From: JAABUE01 sp037440925
Lineage (GTDB): Bacteria; Chloroflexota; Anaerolineae; Anaerolineales; Villigracilaceae
Direction: 5' to 3'
Assembly (NCBI GenBank): GCA_037440925.1
Contig: JBBITF010000025.1
Coordinates: 1-39,475 of the forward strand
Length of the DNA stretch: 39,475 nucleotides
The position numbers and the translations under genes were made by a program. Of the stretch, positions 14,628-22,192 are shown piece by piece. Under the pieces are notes generated by a model. The model searched no databases. It saw only the letters and a program-made list of their open reading frames with translations, and had not been told where the DNA came from. Position 1 is the stretch's first letter. Every line of letters begins with the position of its first letter.

Positions 14628-15599
14628 TTATTCTCCATACACGAACAATTCACCCAGCGACTCGCGCAGGAAGTTATGCCGGATGGCATCTGCAAAGGTA
14701 GAGGCGACCGAGAGAATTTTCAATTTGGGATGCCGAGCCTCCGGCGGGGTGTAAACCGTATCGGTGGCTACGATTTCGCTGATTTGCGGTATGGCCGCCA
14801 GCCGTTCTAATCCCCTGCGCGTGAAGACGCCATGTGTACACACAACCAGGATGTCTTCTACGCCTTCTTCTATCAGCAAGCGGCTGAGCTCCAAAATCGA
14901 ACCCCCCGTAGCGATTTCGTCATCGTAGACCAGCGCTTTCTTATGGCCGCGCACCTGGTTGCCTACCAGGCCGCTGATGCGCACCTGGCTGTCGGAAACG
15001 CGCTCCTTGTTGCCAGCAGCAATCGGCAGGCCTAGACTACGGGCAAAGCGCGCTGCCGACTTGGCCTGCCCCATATCGGGGGAGACGATGATGGCGTTAT
15101 CCAGGTCTTTGTTTGCCAGGTATTCTTTGAAGACGCGGCGACTGCTCAGGTGATCGGTAGGCAAGCCAAAGAACCCGTGCGTTTGTGCGGAATGCAGCAT
15201 CATGGTCATGCAGTGGGTGGCGCCGGCCGTTTCAAGCAGGTTAGCGACCAGGCGAGCCGTGATGGAGATACGCGGGGCATCTTTCTTGTCGGAGCGCGCA
15301 AAGGAGAAGTAGGGGATGATGGCATGCGCTTCGGCAGCAGCCGAACTGCGGGCAATATCGAGCATCATCAGCAATTCGACCAGGTGATCATTGACCGGCT
15401 GCGAGAGCGATTGAACAATGAAGACCTTGCGGTAACGCACTGAGGCGCCCAATTGGATGTATAAATTGTCGTTGCTAAACCGCGAGATGTGAGTCTTTTC
15501 GAGCGGCACACCCAACAAACGGGCAATCTCGCCAGCCAATTGCGGGTTAGAACTGCCGCTGAAGAAACGTACTTCGGTGGGGTCAATAGGGGGTTTCAT
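14628..15599 (-). CDS. Ribose-phosphate pyrophosphokinase, divergent
   Basis: The 323-residue protein has the two phosphoribosyltransferase-like domains of PRPP synthetase, which makes PRPP from ribose 5-phosphate and ATP. FSGSSNPQLAGEIARLLG, RFSNDNLYIQ, IPYFSFARSDKKDAPR and GFFGLPTDHLSS follow the family order. The PRPP loop reads DDEIATGGSI rather than the usual DDMIDTAGT, and the DLHA motif reads MLHSAQTH. It therefore belongs to a divergent subgroup, perhaps with altered regulation or substrate. Its ATG overlaps the stop of the upstream exonuclease-WYL gene by four bases, so the two are co-translated. Confidence 0.85.
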   Translation of the reverse strand: MKPPIDPTEVRFFSGSSNPQLAGEIARLLGVPLEKTHISRFSNDNLYIQLGASVRYRKVFIVQSLSQPVNDHLVELLMMLDIARSSAAAEAHAIIPYFSFARSDKKDAPRISITARLVANLLETAGATHCMTMMLHSAQTHGFFGLPTDHLSSRRVFKEYLANKDLDNAIIVSPDMGQAKSAARFARSLGLPIAAGNKERVSDSQVRISGLVGNQVRGHKKALVYDDEIATGGSILELSRLLIEEGVEDILVVCTHGVFTRRGLERLAAIPQISEIVATDTVYTPPEARHPKLKILSVASTFADAIRHNFLRESLGELFVYGE

Positions 15600-16402
15600 T
15601 CTGGTTCTACTCCAATTTCCACAATACGGTCGAGGCGAAAGTTGCGCTCAGCCTTGCGCAAATGACAGAAGCCTTGTAAGTATAGATAATCTGCCAGGCC
15701 GATGACTTGTTTGGGCGTTACCCAGCGTGTAGTGTATTGCCCTTTGCCATCCACATACACCAGGCGCAAACGGCGGCCGCTTTGTATGGCCTCTATCAGC
15801 TCTGTGGGCAATCGAATGTTGTCGTTTGGCCAGGCAGGGGAATTGTAGATGCCAATGAAGGCGTCTAGTTTGCCGCCAGGCGGTTGGAGGGCCTCCATCA
15901 TGCTAAAAAAGATGCCGCGGTCGGTGAGGGCGTCTGCCAAGGCGCGATGCGCGCTATTCATCGGCACGTGAAAGGCTTCTGCCAGGGAAAACAGGGTGTT
16001 GGAGGGCAGATCGAAGTATGTCTGGGCAATCCAGAGGGTATCAATGAGGTTGGGAATCTGCATTTCGCGTCCCAGGCGGTGCAACTCGCTATCCAAAAAT
16101 TGCAGGTCGAATTGGGCATTGTGGCATACCACGACCGCGTTGTGCAGGTGGGCGGTCACCTCATCAGCCACGACAGCAAACGGGGGCGCGGAAGCCAGTT
16201 CGGCTTCGGTGAGACCGTGTGTGCTGGCGGCAAAGGGAGAGAGCGGGCGGCCCGGGTTCACCAGCGTTTGGTAGGTGGTGCGGATGCGCTTTCCCTCCGT
16301 CAGCACAATGCCAATTTCACAGATGCGGTCGCCAAACCAGGGCGAGAGGCCGGTTGTTTCCAGGTCGAGAAAGGCAAAGTAACAGTTGGTTAGATCGAAC
16401 AT
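15596..16402 (-). CDS. DEDDh 3'-5' exonuclease fused to a WYL-like domain
   Basis: Residues 1-170 form a DnaQ-like exonuclease with all acidic residues in place: Asp13 and Glu15 (FLDLETTGLS), Asp99 (NAQFDLQFLD), His152 and Asp157 (AHRALADAL). Residues about 198-266 look like a WYL domain: LIEAIQSGRRLRLVYVDG, then RWVTPKQVIGLADYLYLQGF and RNFRLDRIVEI. WYL domains sense ligands or nucleic acid in regulators and defence proteins. The usual partner is a helix-turn-helix, which is absent here. The pairing suggests a nuclease controlled by nucleic-acid or nucleotide binding. It overlaps the PRPP synthetase gene. A GGGGAG precedes the start. Confidence 0.87.
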   Translation of the reverse strand: MFDLTNCYFAFLDLETTGLSPWFGDRICEIGIVLTEGKRIRTTYQTLVNPGRPLSPFAASTHGLTEAELASAPPFAVVADEVTAHLHNAVVVCHNAQFDLQFLDSELHRLGREMQIPNLIDTLWIAQTYFDLPSNTLFSLAEAFHVPMNSAHRALADALTDRGIFFSMMEALQPPGGKLDAFIGIYNSPAWPNDNIRLPTELIEAIQSGRRLRLVYVDGKGQYTTRWVTPKQVIGLADYLYLQGFCHLRKAERNFRLDRIVEIGVEPE

Positions 16403-16590
16403 CAGAAATGCTCCCCAAGCGGAAATGTCGCAGGTTCGATTGTACCAGAAGCGGTTTGACGCCGTTTGCAGATTATTTTGACTTTGCTCTCATTTTGCTG
16501 TACACTTGGCAAGTATCTTCGAGGTTTCTCTATATACGCAAGAACTACGCCAATTGCGAAGATTTTGCGCAGTACTACAAACAGTACTAC

Positions 16591-16898
16591 GCAAACTGAA
16601 GTTTGCAGCACAGCGCAAACTGATGAAACTTGAAAAAATAATTCGGTATTTTTCCATCTTTGGCGGGGGGATCAATCCCCCGCCTCAGTCCATGCAAGTC
16701 GGCTGGAAGCCGACTCCGAATCCGCTTGAGCGGATTTCCATGCCCTGAGCAGGGGCTTGAGCCCCAGCGGATGGGCGGCGCAAACGGCCTGGGGTTGGCT
16801 TTTCCTTCGCTGCCTGGAGACGAGCCGCTAAGGACAAGATCACCGAAATAATTTGTTAAGCCTCATAAGTTTGCAGTACAGCGCAAACTAAAGTTTGC
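16591..16898. repeat. Palindrome-rich spacer with several distinct hairpins
   Basis: The spacer 16403-16928 holds no gene. Two related units bracket it: the palindrome GCAAACTGAAGTTTGC (16591-16606) and GCAAACTAAAGTTTGC (16883-16898), each next to a CAG(C/T)ACAGCGCAAACT stretch. Between them are unrelated short hairpins: a GGCGGGGG/CCCCCGCC pair (16662-16683), AGTCGGCTGGAAGCCGACT (16697-16715), AATCCGCTTGAGCGGATT (16719-16736) and GGGGCTTGAGCCCC (16752-16765). A 39-bp segment at 16615-16653 recurs exactly at 22154-22192. A 31-bp segment near 16539-16569 recurs near 7850 with two mismatches. Confidence 0.85.
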
Positions 16899-16928
16899 GG
16901 TACAGCCATTCTCTTGCAGGAGGACGAC

Positions 16929-17657
16929 ATGGACCAAATCTTTGCCCGCGATTACACTGGCGCGCCTTTTGTTTTCCTCGGCAGCGCTCACTTGTGCGCT
17001 TTGCTCCTCATTGCCCTTTTGAATTTTTCCCTGTTGCGATTCAAGGGCAGCAACGAGGCAACACGCGCCAAAGTGCGCTGGAGCATGGCGCTCGTTCTGT
17101 GGGCTAACGAGGTTGGCTGGCATGTTTGGAACTATGCCGTTGGGCAATGGAATCTTCAGACGATGCTTCCTCTGCATGTTTGCAGTGTGTTGGTATGGCT
17201 GGGCGGTTACATGTTGGTCAGTAAGAACTTCCTTGTTTATGAATTTGCATATTTCCTGGGCATTGGCGGGGCGCTACAGGCCTTGCTCACGCCCGATTTA
17301 GGCATCTATGGCTACCCTCATTACCGCTTCTTCCAAACCTTTATCTCGCACGGCCTCATTTTCACCTCTGCCATTTACATGACGACTGTCGAAGGTTTGC
17401 GACCCACCTGGAAATCTATGTTACGCGTGATGGTGATGACTAACGTCTACATGGTCATTGTGTTCTTCATCAACCTGGCTATTGGTAGCAACTATATGTT
17501 CATTAACCGCAAGCCCGACACTGCCAGCCTGTTGGATATCTTGCCAGATTGGCCAGGCTACATTCCTTACCTGGAGCTCATTGGGATCGTTACGTTAGTG
17601 CTGTTATATATTCCTTTCATTGTCAAAGATTGGCAAACGAGGCCTCAGGCAGCCTGA
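16929..17657 (+). CDS. YwaF-like integral membrane protein (TIGR02206 family)
   Basis: The 242-residue protein has about seven hydrophobic segments. It shows the family pattern of N-terminal membrane helices, LPLHVCSVLVWLGG in the middle, then LTPDLGIYGYPHYRFFQTFISHG and YMFINRKPDTASLLD. The function of the YwaF/TIGR02206 family is unknown. The start is the ATG 15 bases after a strong AGGAGG; the longer open frame begins with a TTG inside that site. It is followed by folD in the same direction. Confidence 0.85.
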   Translation: MDQIFARDYTGAPFVFLGSAHLCALLLIALLNFSLLRFKGSNEATRAKVRWSMALVLWANEVGWHVWNYAVGQWNLQTMLPLHVCSVLVWLGGYMLVSKNFLVYEFAYFLGIGGALQALLTPDLGIYGYPHYRFFQTFISHGLIFTSAIYMTTVEGLRPTWKSMLRVMVMTNVYMVIVFFINLAIGSNYMFINRKPDTASLLDILPDWPGYIPYLELIGIVTLVLLYIPFIVKDWQTRPQAA

Positions 17658-17742
17658 GGTGTGCAGTTGGGTTGGTAAAGCAATCTTACAGAGATTACGT
17701 TTTACATGTCAAGTGTCACTTTCAGGCGGGGGACGAAAATTG

Positions 17743-17748
17743 TATAAT
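17743..17748 (+). promoter_or_regulatory. -10 box of folD
   Basis: A perfect TATAAT lies 43 bases before the folD ATG, which has its own GGAG ribosome binding site. No good -35 box is present at normal spacing. Confidence 0.5.
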
Positions 17749-17791
17749 ATTCGTGCAATTCTTCACAGAAATCTACCGAAGGAGTAATCGT

Positions 17792-18703
17792 ATGACCGCT
17801 CAGTTGATTGATGGAACTGCCATTGCTCAAAAAGTCCGCGATGAGGTGAAGGCCAAGGTTGCGGCGCGGATTGCGGCGGGTAAGCCTCAGCCGGGCCTGG
17901 CGACGGTGTTGGTGGGGAGCCGCATTGACTCTGCTACCTACGTCAGCATGAAACAGAAGGCGTGCGCCGAGTTGGGGATGACCTCGTATCACCATCCCGT
18001 GCCGGAAGATGTCAGTCAGGAAGACCTGGAAAAACTCATCAAGGAGTTGAACGCAGATCCGAAGGTGCATGGTATCCTGGTTCAATTGCCTCTGCCTTCT
18101 CACTTGAATGAAGAGCGCGTTCTTCAACTTATCAGCATCGAAAAGGACGTGGATGGTTTTTCGCCGCTCAACATTGGCCGCCTGGCGCAAAAGGGCCGCG
18201 AACCGTTGTTCGTCCCCTGCACGCCCTATGGTTGCATCTACTTGCTCAAGGAAGCCGGGGTGCAGATTTCTGGCGCAAATGCTGTGGTGTTGGGGCGGTC
18301 TAACATTGTAGGGATGCCGGCTGCGTTGTTGTTGGTGGGCGAGAATGCGACGGTGACCATTTGTCACTCGAGAACCAAAGATATTGCTTCTGTGGTGCGG
18401 CAGGCTGATATTTTGATTGCAGCCATTGGCAAACCTGAATTTGTGCGCGGCGATTGGATCAAGCCCGGCGCGGCGGTGATTGATGTGGGCATCAATGGGA
18501 TTCCTCTCCTGAATCCCGACGGCAGTCCGGTGATTAGTGAGAAGACCGGCAAACCGCGCCAGAAACTGGTGGGCGACGTGAATTTCGAGGAAGCCAAAGA
18601 AGTAGCCGGTTTCATTACCCCCGTTCCAGGCGGCGTTGGCCCAATGACGATTGCTATGCTGATGGCCAACACCTTGCGCGCGGCTGAGATTCAAGACAAG
18701 TAA
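17792..18703 (+). CDS. folD: Methylenetetrahydrofolate dehydrogenase/cyclohydrolase
   Basis: The 303-residue bifunctional enzyme interconverts 5,10-methylene-, methenyl- and 10-formyl-tetrahydrofolate using NADP. Signature blocks are DSATYVSMKQKACAELGM (catalytic Lys in YVSMKQK), GILVQLPLPSHL, KDVDGFSPLN, VLGRSNIVGMPAALLL and TPVPGGVGPMTIAML. The ATG follows AAGGAG. A small insertion after INGIPLLNPDG (about 228-245) is seen in some homologues. One-carbon units for folate could come from histidine breakdown, but the hut locus here lacks the later steps. A terminator follows at 18820. Confidence 0.96.
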   Translation: MTAQLIDGTAIAQKVRDEVKAKVAARIAAGKPQPGLATVLVGSRIDSATYVSMKQKACAELGMTSYHHPVPEDVSQEDLEKLIKELNADPKVHGILVQLPLPSHLNEERVLQLISIEKDVDGFSPLNIGRLAQKGREPLFVPCTPYGCIYLLKEAGVQISGANAVVLGRSNIVGMPAALLLVGENATVTICHSRTKDIASVVRQADILIAAIGKPEFVRGDWIKPGAAVIDVGINGIPLLNPDGSPVISEKTGKPRQKLVGDVNFEEAKEVAGFITPVPGGVGPMTIAMLMANTLRAAEIQDK

Positions 18704-18819
18704 AACGAGGCGCAAGAGGTTGCTGCAAGGCTGCGTTTCCCCATAGAGCAGGCCATCCCTGTTTCGGTGAGGAAATTGCTTTGCCAAAGCACACTCGCTA
18801 GGACGCGGCAAAGTGTATG

Positions 18820-18846
18820 AAAAGCCCCGCCTAAGGTGGGGCTTTT
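18820..18846. terminator. Bidirectional terminator between folD and the ATP-grasp gene
   Basis: AAAAGCCCCGCC, the loop TAA and GGTGGGGCTTTT form a 12-bp stem with A-run and T-run on the two sides, so it can act in both directions. The stop codon of the minus-strand ATP-grasp gene (18831-18833) lies in its loop. Confidence 0.88.
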
Positions 18847-19748
18847 AGGTTTAATGCCCGGCGTGTGCGGGCAGCCAGCGCAACCAGGTCGTTGACAATG
18901 GCGCGTACCACCTCATCTGGCACGCCATCCTCTGCTTTAGACTGCAGGCGCAGGTCTATGCTGTCGTTGACGTAGTCCACCGCCACGAAGCGACCATCGT
19001 CGGAGAACGCTAATTCGGTGGAGAACCAGTCCAGGCGGCAGATCGAGGCAATTTTAGCGGTCAGCAGGCGCAGGGGCGTAAGAGCGAAGCGGTTTTCCTC
19101 GTCTGCCGTCAGAGGCTGGTAGTGATGCGTGGCCGGTTGCCACCAGCAAGGATGAATATGTCCATCCACATAGAAAATGCGAAACCAGGCCGGACGCCCA
19201 TCCAGGTTGCGCGGCCAGATGTGCGCTTGCAGCAGGTATTTTTGTTCGGCGTGTTCGATGCGTGCGCGTTGGATCTGTTCGAGCGTGGTGGCGTGCAAAG
19301 TCACCCCCTCGCCGCCGCCGCCCACCGCTGGTTTGATCACAAACGGCAAACCCAGCGGGCTGATGTCAAGGGAAGGCAGGAGCGGCTGTTCTACAAAAGG
19401 CGACAGGATGATCGTGTAGGGCGTTTGAACGCCGCCTTGGATGAGTTCCAGGTGCATAGTGGCTTTGTCTTCTGCCCAAGCAGCCAACTCGCGCGGATTG
19501 ATGCGATAAACGTGCTGGCGCTTGGCGGCGTCTAACAGCGGCAGGAAAGCGGGATGGCATTGGGCGCGGTCGAGCAAGACCGAGAAAGTAGTCCGTCCTT
19601 CTAGCAGGTCTGTGGTGGCTTGCACGAGCGTATCAGGCGTCACTTGCCAGAGCGAGATGCCCTGGTCGGCGCAGGCAGCGTGAAGGAGGCGCGCAAATTC
19701 TGCGTCATATTCCCAATACCAGATCAGGCAAAGGTCGTAGTGGGTCAT
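18831..19748 (-). CDS. ATP-grasp domain protein
   Basis: The 305-residue protein has an N-terminal pre-ATP-grasp region, the ATP-binding segment LPFVIKPAVGGGGEGV (about residues 130-147) and the C-terminal ligand-binding half. The latter carries WFSTELAFSDDGRFVAVDYVNDSIDLR, with Glu, Asp and Asn residues placed to bind magnesium. These enzymes ligate a carboxylate to an amine or thiol through an acyl phosphate. The substrate cannot be told from sequence. It shows some likeness to RimK/glutathione-synthetase-type proteins. No biosynthetic partner is adjacent. Confidence 0.82.
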   Translation of the reverse strand: MTHYDLCLIWYWEYDAEFARLLHAACADQGISLWQVTPDTLVQATTDLLEGRTTFSVLLDRAQCHPAFLPLLDAAKRQHVYRINPRELAAWAEDKATMHLELIQGGVQTPYTIILSPFVEQPLLPSLDISPLGLPFVIKPAVGGGGEGVTLHATTLEQIQRARIEHAEQKYLLQAHIWPRNLDGRPAWFRIFYVDGHIHPCWWQPATHHYQPLTADEENRFALTPLRLLTAKIASICRLDWFSTELAFSDDGRFVAVDYVNDSIDLRLQSKAEDGVPDEVVRAIVNDLVALAARTRRALNLKAPP

Positions 19749-19808
19749 GGTATGGTGGTGATTTTACCGCTTGATGGCCTTTTGGCATACACACTGCCTG
19801 AGCAGGTT

Positions 19809-19918
19809 GTGGGACAGACCTTCGGTCTGTCTGGACAGGTCAGAGTCCTATCCTACGGTTGGCGTGGGTCAGACCTTCGGTCTGTCCGGACAGGTCAGAG
19901 ACCTGTCCTACGGTTGGT
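19809..19918. repeat. Two tandem 55-bp hairpin units
   Basis: Two copies with a 55-bp period (19809-19863 and 19864-19918) each contain CAGACCTTCGGTCTG and a GGACAGGTC...GACCTGTCC-type hairpin ending CCTACGGTTGG. In copy 1 the second hairpin has decayed (GGACAGGTCAGAGTCCTATCC). In copy 2 it is perfect, with core GGTCAGAGACC at 19888-19908. The array is followed at 19923-19940 by GCTGGAGGCCGCGCTATG, an 18-base string that reappears as the start region of the FAD-subunit gene at 38263. Confidence 0.85.
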
Positions 19919-19996
19919 TGCGGCTGGAGGCCGCGCTATGCTATACTTATCGAAGGCATGTCAGTATAATTATGGATAACATCTCGAGAAACCCCT

Positions 19997-21052
19997 ATGA
20001 CTATCCTCCCTGAGACTGATGAAACATACTTGATAGACTTCTTAGTGCGCTTGCTCGAAACCCCTTCTCCTACCGGCTATACCGAAGCCGCGACTGCCCT
20101 GGTCGAGAAGGAACTATCTGCCTATCCTGAATTGACCCTCTTCCGCACCCGCAAAGGCGCCCTGGTTGCCAAATGGCAGGGGACGCGCCAGGACGCGCCG
20201 CGCGCCCTGACCGCCCACGTGGACACGCTCGGCGCGATGGTGAAAGAGATCAAACCCAACGGTCGGCTGTCCATCACGCGCATCGGCGGGCTGCTGCTCA
20301 ATTCGGTCGAGACCGAGGGCTGCTGGGTGCATACCCGCCAGGGCGAAAAGGTGCGCGGCTCGCTGCTGTGCAATCTGGCCTCGGCGCACGTCCATAGCAG
20401 CGCGATCATTGCCGAACTCAAGCGCGATGAAGAGAACATGGAAATCCGCCTGGACGCGCTCACGCTTTCGGAAGAAGGGACGCGCGACCTGGGCATCCAG
20501 GTGGGCGACTTCGTCTCCTTCGACCCGCGCGTGGAACGGACGAACGGCTTCATCCGCGCGCGTCATCTCGACGACAAGGCCTGTGTCGCCGCTATGGTGG
20601 CCGCTATCCACGCCCTGAGCGAATCCCGTCAAACCCCGGCTCAAACGACTTATTTCCACTTCAGCAACTACGAGGAAGTGGGACACGGCGCCTCGGCCGG
20701 CATCCCTGCCGAGGTGCATGAATTGATCGCCGTAGATATGGCCGCCGTCGGCCCGGGCCAGGAATCGGATGAGTTTCACGCCACCCTCTGCGTCAAAGAC
20801 AGCGGCGGGCCGTACCATCACGGTCTGTCCAACCGCCTGCGTCAACTGGCCGACCAGCACAACATCCCCTACAAAGTGGATATCTACCCATACTACGGCT
20901 CAGACGGCGAAGCCTACTGGCGCGCGGGCGGCGATGTGGCGGTGGCCTTGCTCGGTCCCGGCATAGACGCCTCGCACAACTACGAGCGCACCCATACCAA
21001 GGCTTTGGTCGCAACGACCCAGTGGCTGTTGGCGTATTTGTTGTCTGATTAG
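19997..21052 (+). CDS. M42-family metal aminopeptidase
   Basis: The 351-residue protein belongs to the M42 (FrvX/tetrahedral aminopeptidase) group, cytoplasmic cobalt or zinc enzymes that trim peptides. Metal and catalytic residues are visible in ALTAHVDTLG (His, Asp), RHLDDKACVAAM (Asp), YEEVGHG (catalytic Glu pair), IAVDMAAVG (Asp) and ERTHTKAL (His). The ATG follows a TATAAT at about 19961 with no strong Shine-Dalgarno. It is followed by the LLM oxidoreductase after 28 bases, so an operon is likely. Confidence 0.93.
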   Translation: MTILPETDETYLIDFLVRLLETPSPTGYTEAATALVEKELSAYPELTLFRTRKGALVAKWQGTRQDAPRALTAHVDTLGAMVKEIKPNGRLSITRIGGLLLNSVETEGCWVHTRQGEKVRGSLLCNLASAHVHSSAIIAELKRDEENMEIRLDALTLSEEGTRDLGIQVGDFVSFDPRVERTNGFIRARHLDDKACVAAMVAAIHALSESRQTPAQTTYFHFSNYEEVGHGASAGIPAEVHELIAVDMAAVGPGQESDEFHATLCVKDSGGPYHHGLSNRLRQLADQHNIPYKVDIYPYYGSDGEAYWRAGGDVAVALLGPGIDASHNYERTHTKALVATTQWLLAYLLSD

Positions 21053-21080
21053 TGTGACATATCCAACCAGGAGACCTCTC

Positions 21081-22121
21081 ATGAAACTCGACGCCGCATT
21101 AGCCCCCATGCACCTGCAACATGTTCCGGCGGTGGCAAAAGCCGCCGAAGCGATGGGTTTCGACGCCTTGTGGACGCAGGAGACCCAGCATAATCCCTTT
21201 TTGCCGTGCGCGCTGATAAATGAGCATACCACGCGGCTCAAGACAGGCACGGCCATCGCGGTCTCGTTTGCGCGCTCGCCGGCCGACCTGGCCTACACTG
21301 CCTGGGACCTGGCGGCGCAGTCGGGGGGGCGCTTCATGCTGGGGCTTGGCACGCAGGTCAAGGCGCATATCGAACGCCGTTTCGGAATGAAATGGCCGGA
21401 CTCGGTGGTCGGTCAATTGCGCGAGCAGATCGGCGCTATCCGCGCCTTGTGGAAATGCTGGCAGGACGGCGAAAAACTCAACTTCCGCGGCGAGTATTAC
21501 AAATTGAGCCTGATGTCGCCGTTCTTCAACCCTGGGCCGTTGCCCTACGTCAACCCCTCTCCCAGTGGGAGAGGGGTTCAGGGTGAGGGTTCTATTCCCA
21601 TCTACATTGCCGGCGTCAACACCGGGCTAGCGCGCCTGGCAGGTGAGACCTGTGAAGGCTTCCATGCCCACCCGTTCCACAGCCCGCGCTACCTGCGGGA
21701 GGTCATCCTGCCGGGCATCGAAGAAGGGGCCAAAAAGGCAGGCCGGCAGCGTCGGGATGTGTCTATCTCGGTGACGGCTTTTGTAGCCACCTCGCCCGAA
21801 GAGCAGAATTTTGTGCGCTCACAGATCGCTTTTTACGCCTCCACGCCCTCTTACCGCCCGGTCTTTGCCCTGCATGGCTGGCAGGAGACGGCTGAGCGCC
21901 TCTCCGCCCACGCCGCCAAATCCGAATGGGGCGAAATGTTCAGCCTGGTGACAGACGAAATCCTGGAAACCTTCTGCCTGGTAAGCGACGAAGCCTCCCT
22001 GCCCGACAGGTTGAAAGAACGTTACGACGGCCTGGCCGACCGGCTGACGCTCTACAGTCCCTTCACGCCCGGCGAGAGGGATTCCTTCTGGAAACGGTTG
22101 GTGGAAGCGTTCCAAGACTGA
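21081..22121 (+). CDS. LLM-class (luciferase-like) flavin/F420-dependent oxidoreductase
   Basis: The 346-residue protein is a luciferase-like TIM-barrel oxidoreductase similar to the TIGR03617 subgroup. Family features are MGFDALWTQETQHNPF, RLKTGTAIAVSFARSP, GRFMLGLGTQVKAHIERRFGM and IPIYIAGVNTGLARLAGE. Whether FMN or F420 is used cannot be read from sequence. A GGAG ribosome binding site precedes the ATG. Between PLPYVN and IPIYIAG a stretch of about 13 residues (PSPSGRGVQGEGS) is encoded by a perfect hairpin repeat inserted in frame. In relatives these two blocks are normally almost contiguous. Confidence 0.9.
   Translation: MKLDAALAPMHLQHVPAVAKAAEAMGFDALWTQETQHNPFLPCALINEHTTRLKTGTAIAVSFARSPADLAYTAWDLAAQSGGRFMLGLGTQVKAHIERRFGMKWPDSVVGQLREQIGAIRALWKCWQDGEKLNFRGEYYKLSLMSPFFNPGPLPYVNPSPSGRGVQGEGSIPIYIAGVNTGLARLAGETCEGFHAHPFHSPRYLREVILPGIEEGAKKAGRQRRDVSISVTAFVATSPEEQNFVRSQIAFYASTPSYRPVFALHGWQETAERLSAHAAKSEWGEMFSLVTDEILETFCLVSDEASLPDRLKERYDGLADRLTLYSPFTPGERDSFWKRLVEAFQD
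21552..21590 (+). repeat. In-frame palindromic insert within the LLM oxidoreductase gene
   Basis: AACCCCTCTCCC, the loop AGT and GGGAGAGGGGTT form a perfect 12-bp stem (21552-21578) followed by CAGGGTGAGGGTT. The same CTCTCCC/GGGAGAG and CCTCACCC/GGGTGAGG motifs occur in the intergenic tail at 39226-39370 and in rlmN at 25890. The insert keeps the reading frame and adds about 13 residues, like the palindromic elements known inside Rickettsia genes. Confidence 0.85.
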
Positions 22122-22153
22122 GCAGATACCTGCTCGGCCCTGCATAGCAAAGT

Positions 22154-22192
22154 GCAAACTGATGAAACTTGAAAAAATAATTCGGTATTTTT
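22154..22192. repeat. 39-bp dispersed repeat, copy 2
   Basis: An exact copy of 16615-16653, starting GCAAACTGATGAAACTTG and ending GGTATTTTT. The last two bases are part of the DUF3048 stop codon, so the repeat forms the immediate 3' flank of that gene. Confidence 0.85.

Noticed and set aside
17702..18811. 369-codon minus-strand frame opposite folD, and similar frames opposite the glycosyltransferase (27159-28214, 28956-29930)
   Set aside because: They lie antisense to clearly functional genes and have no recognisable domains.
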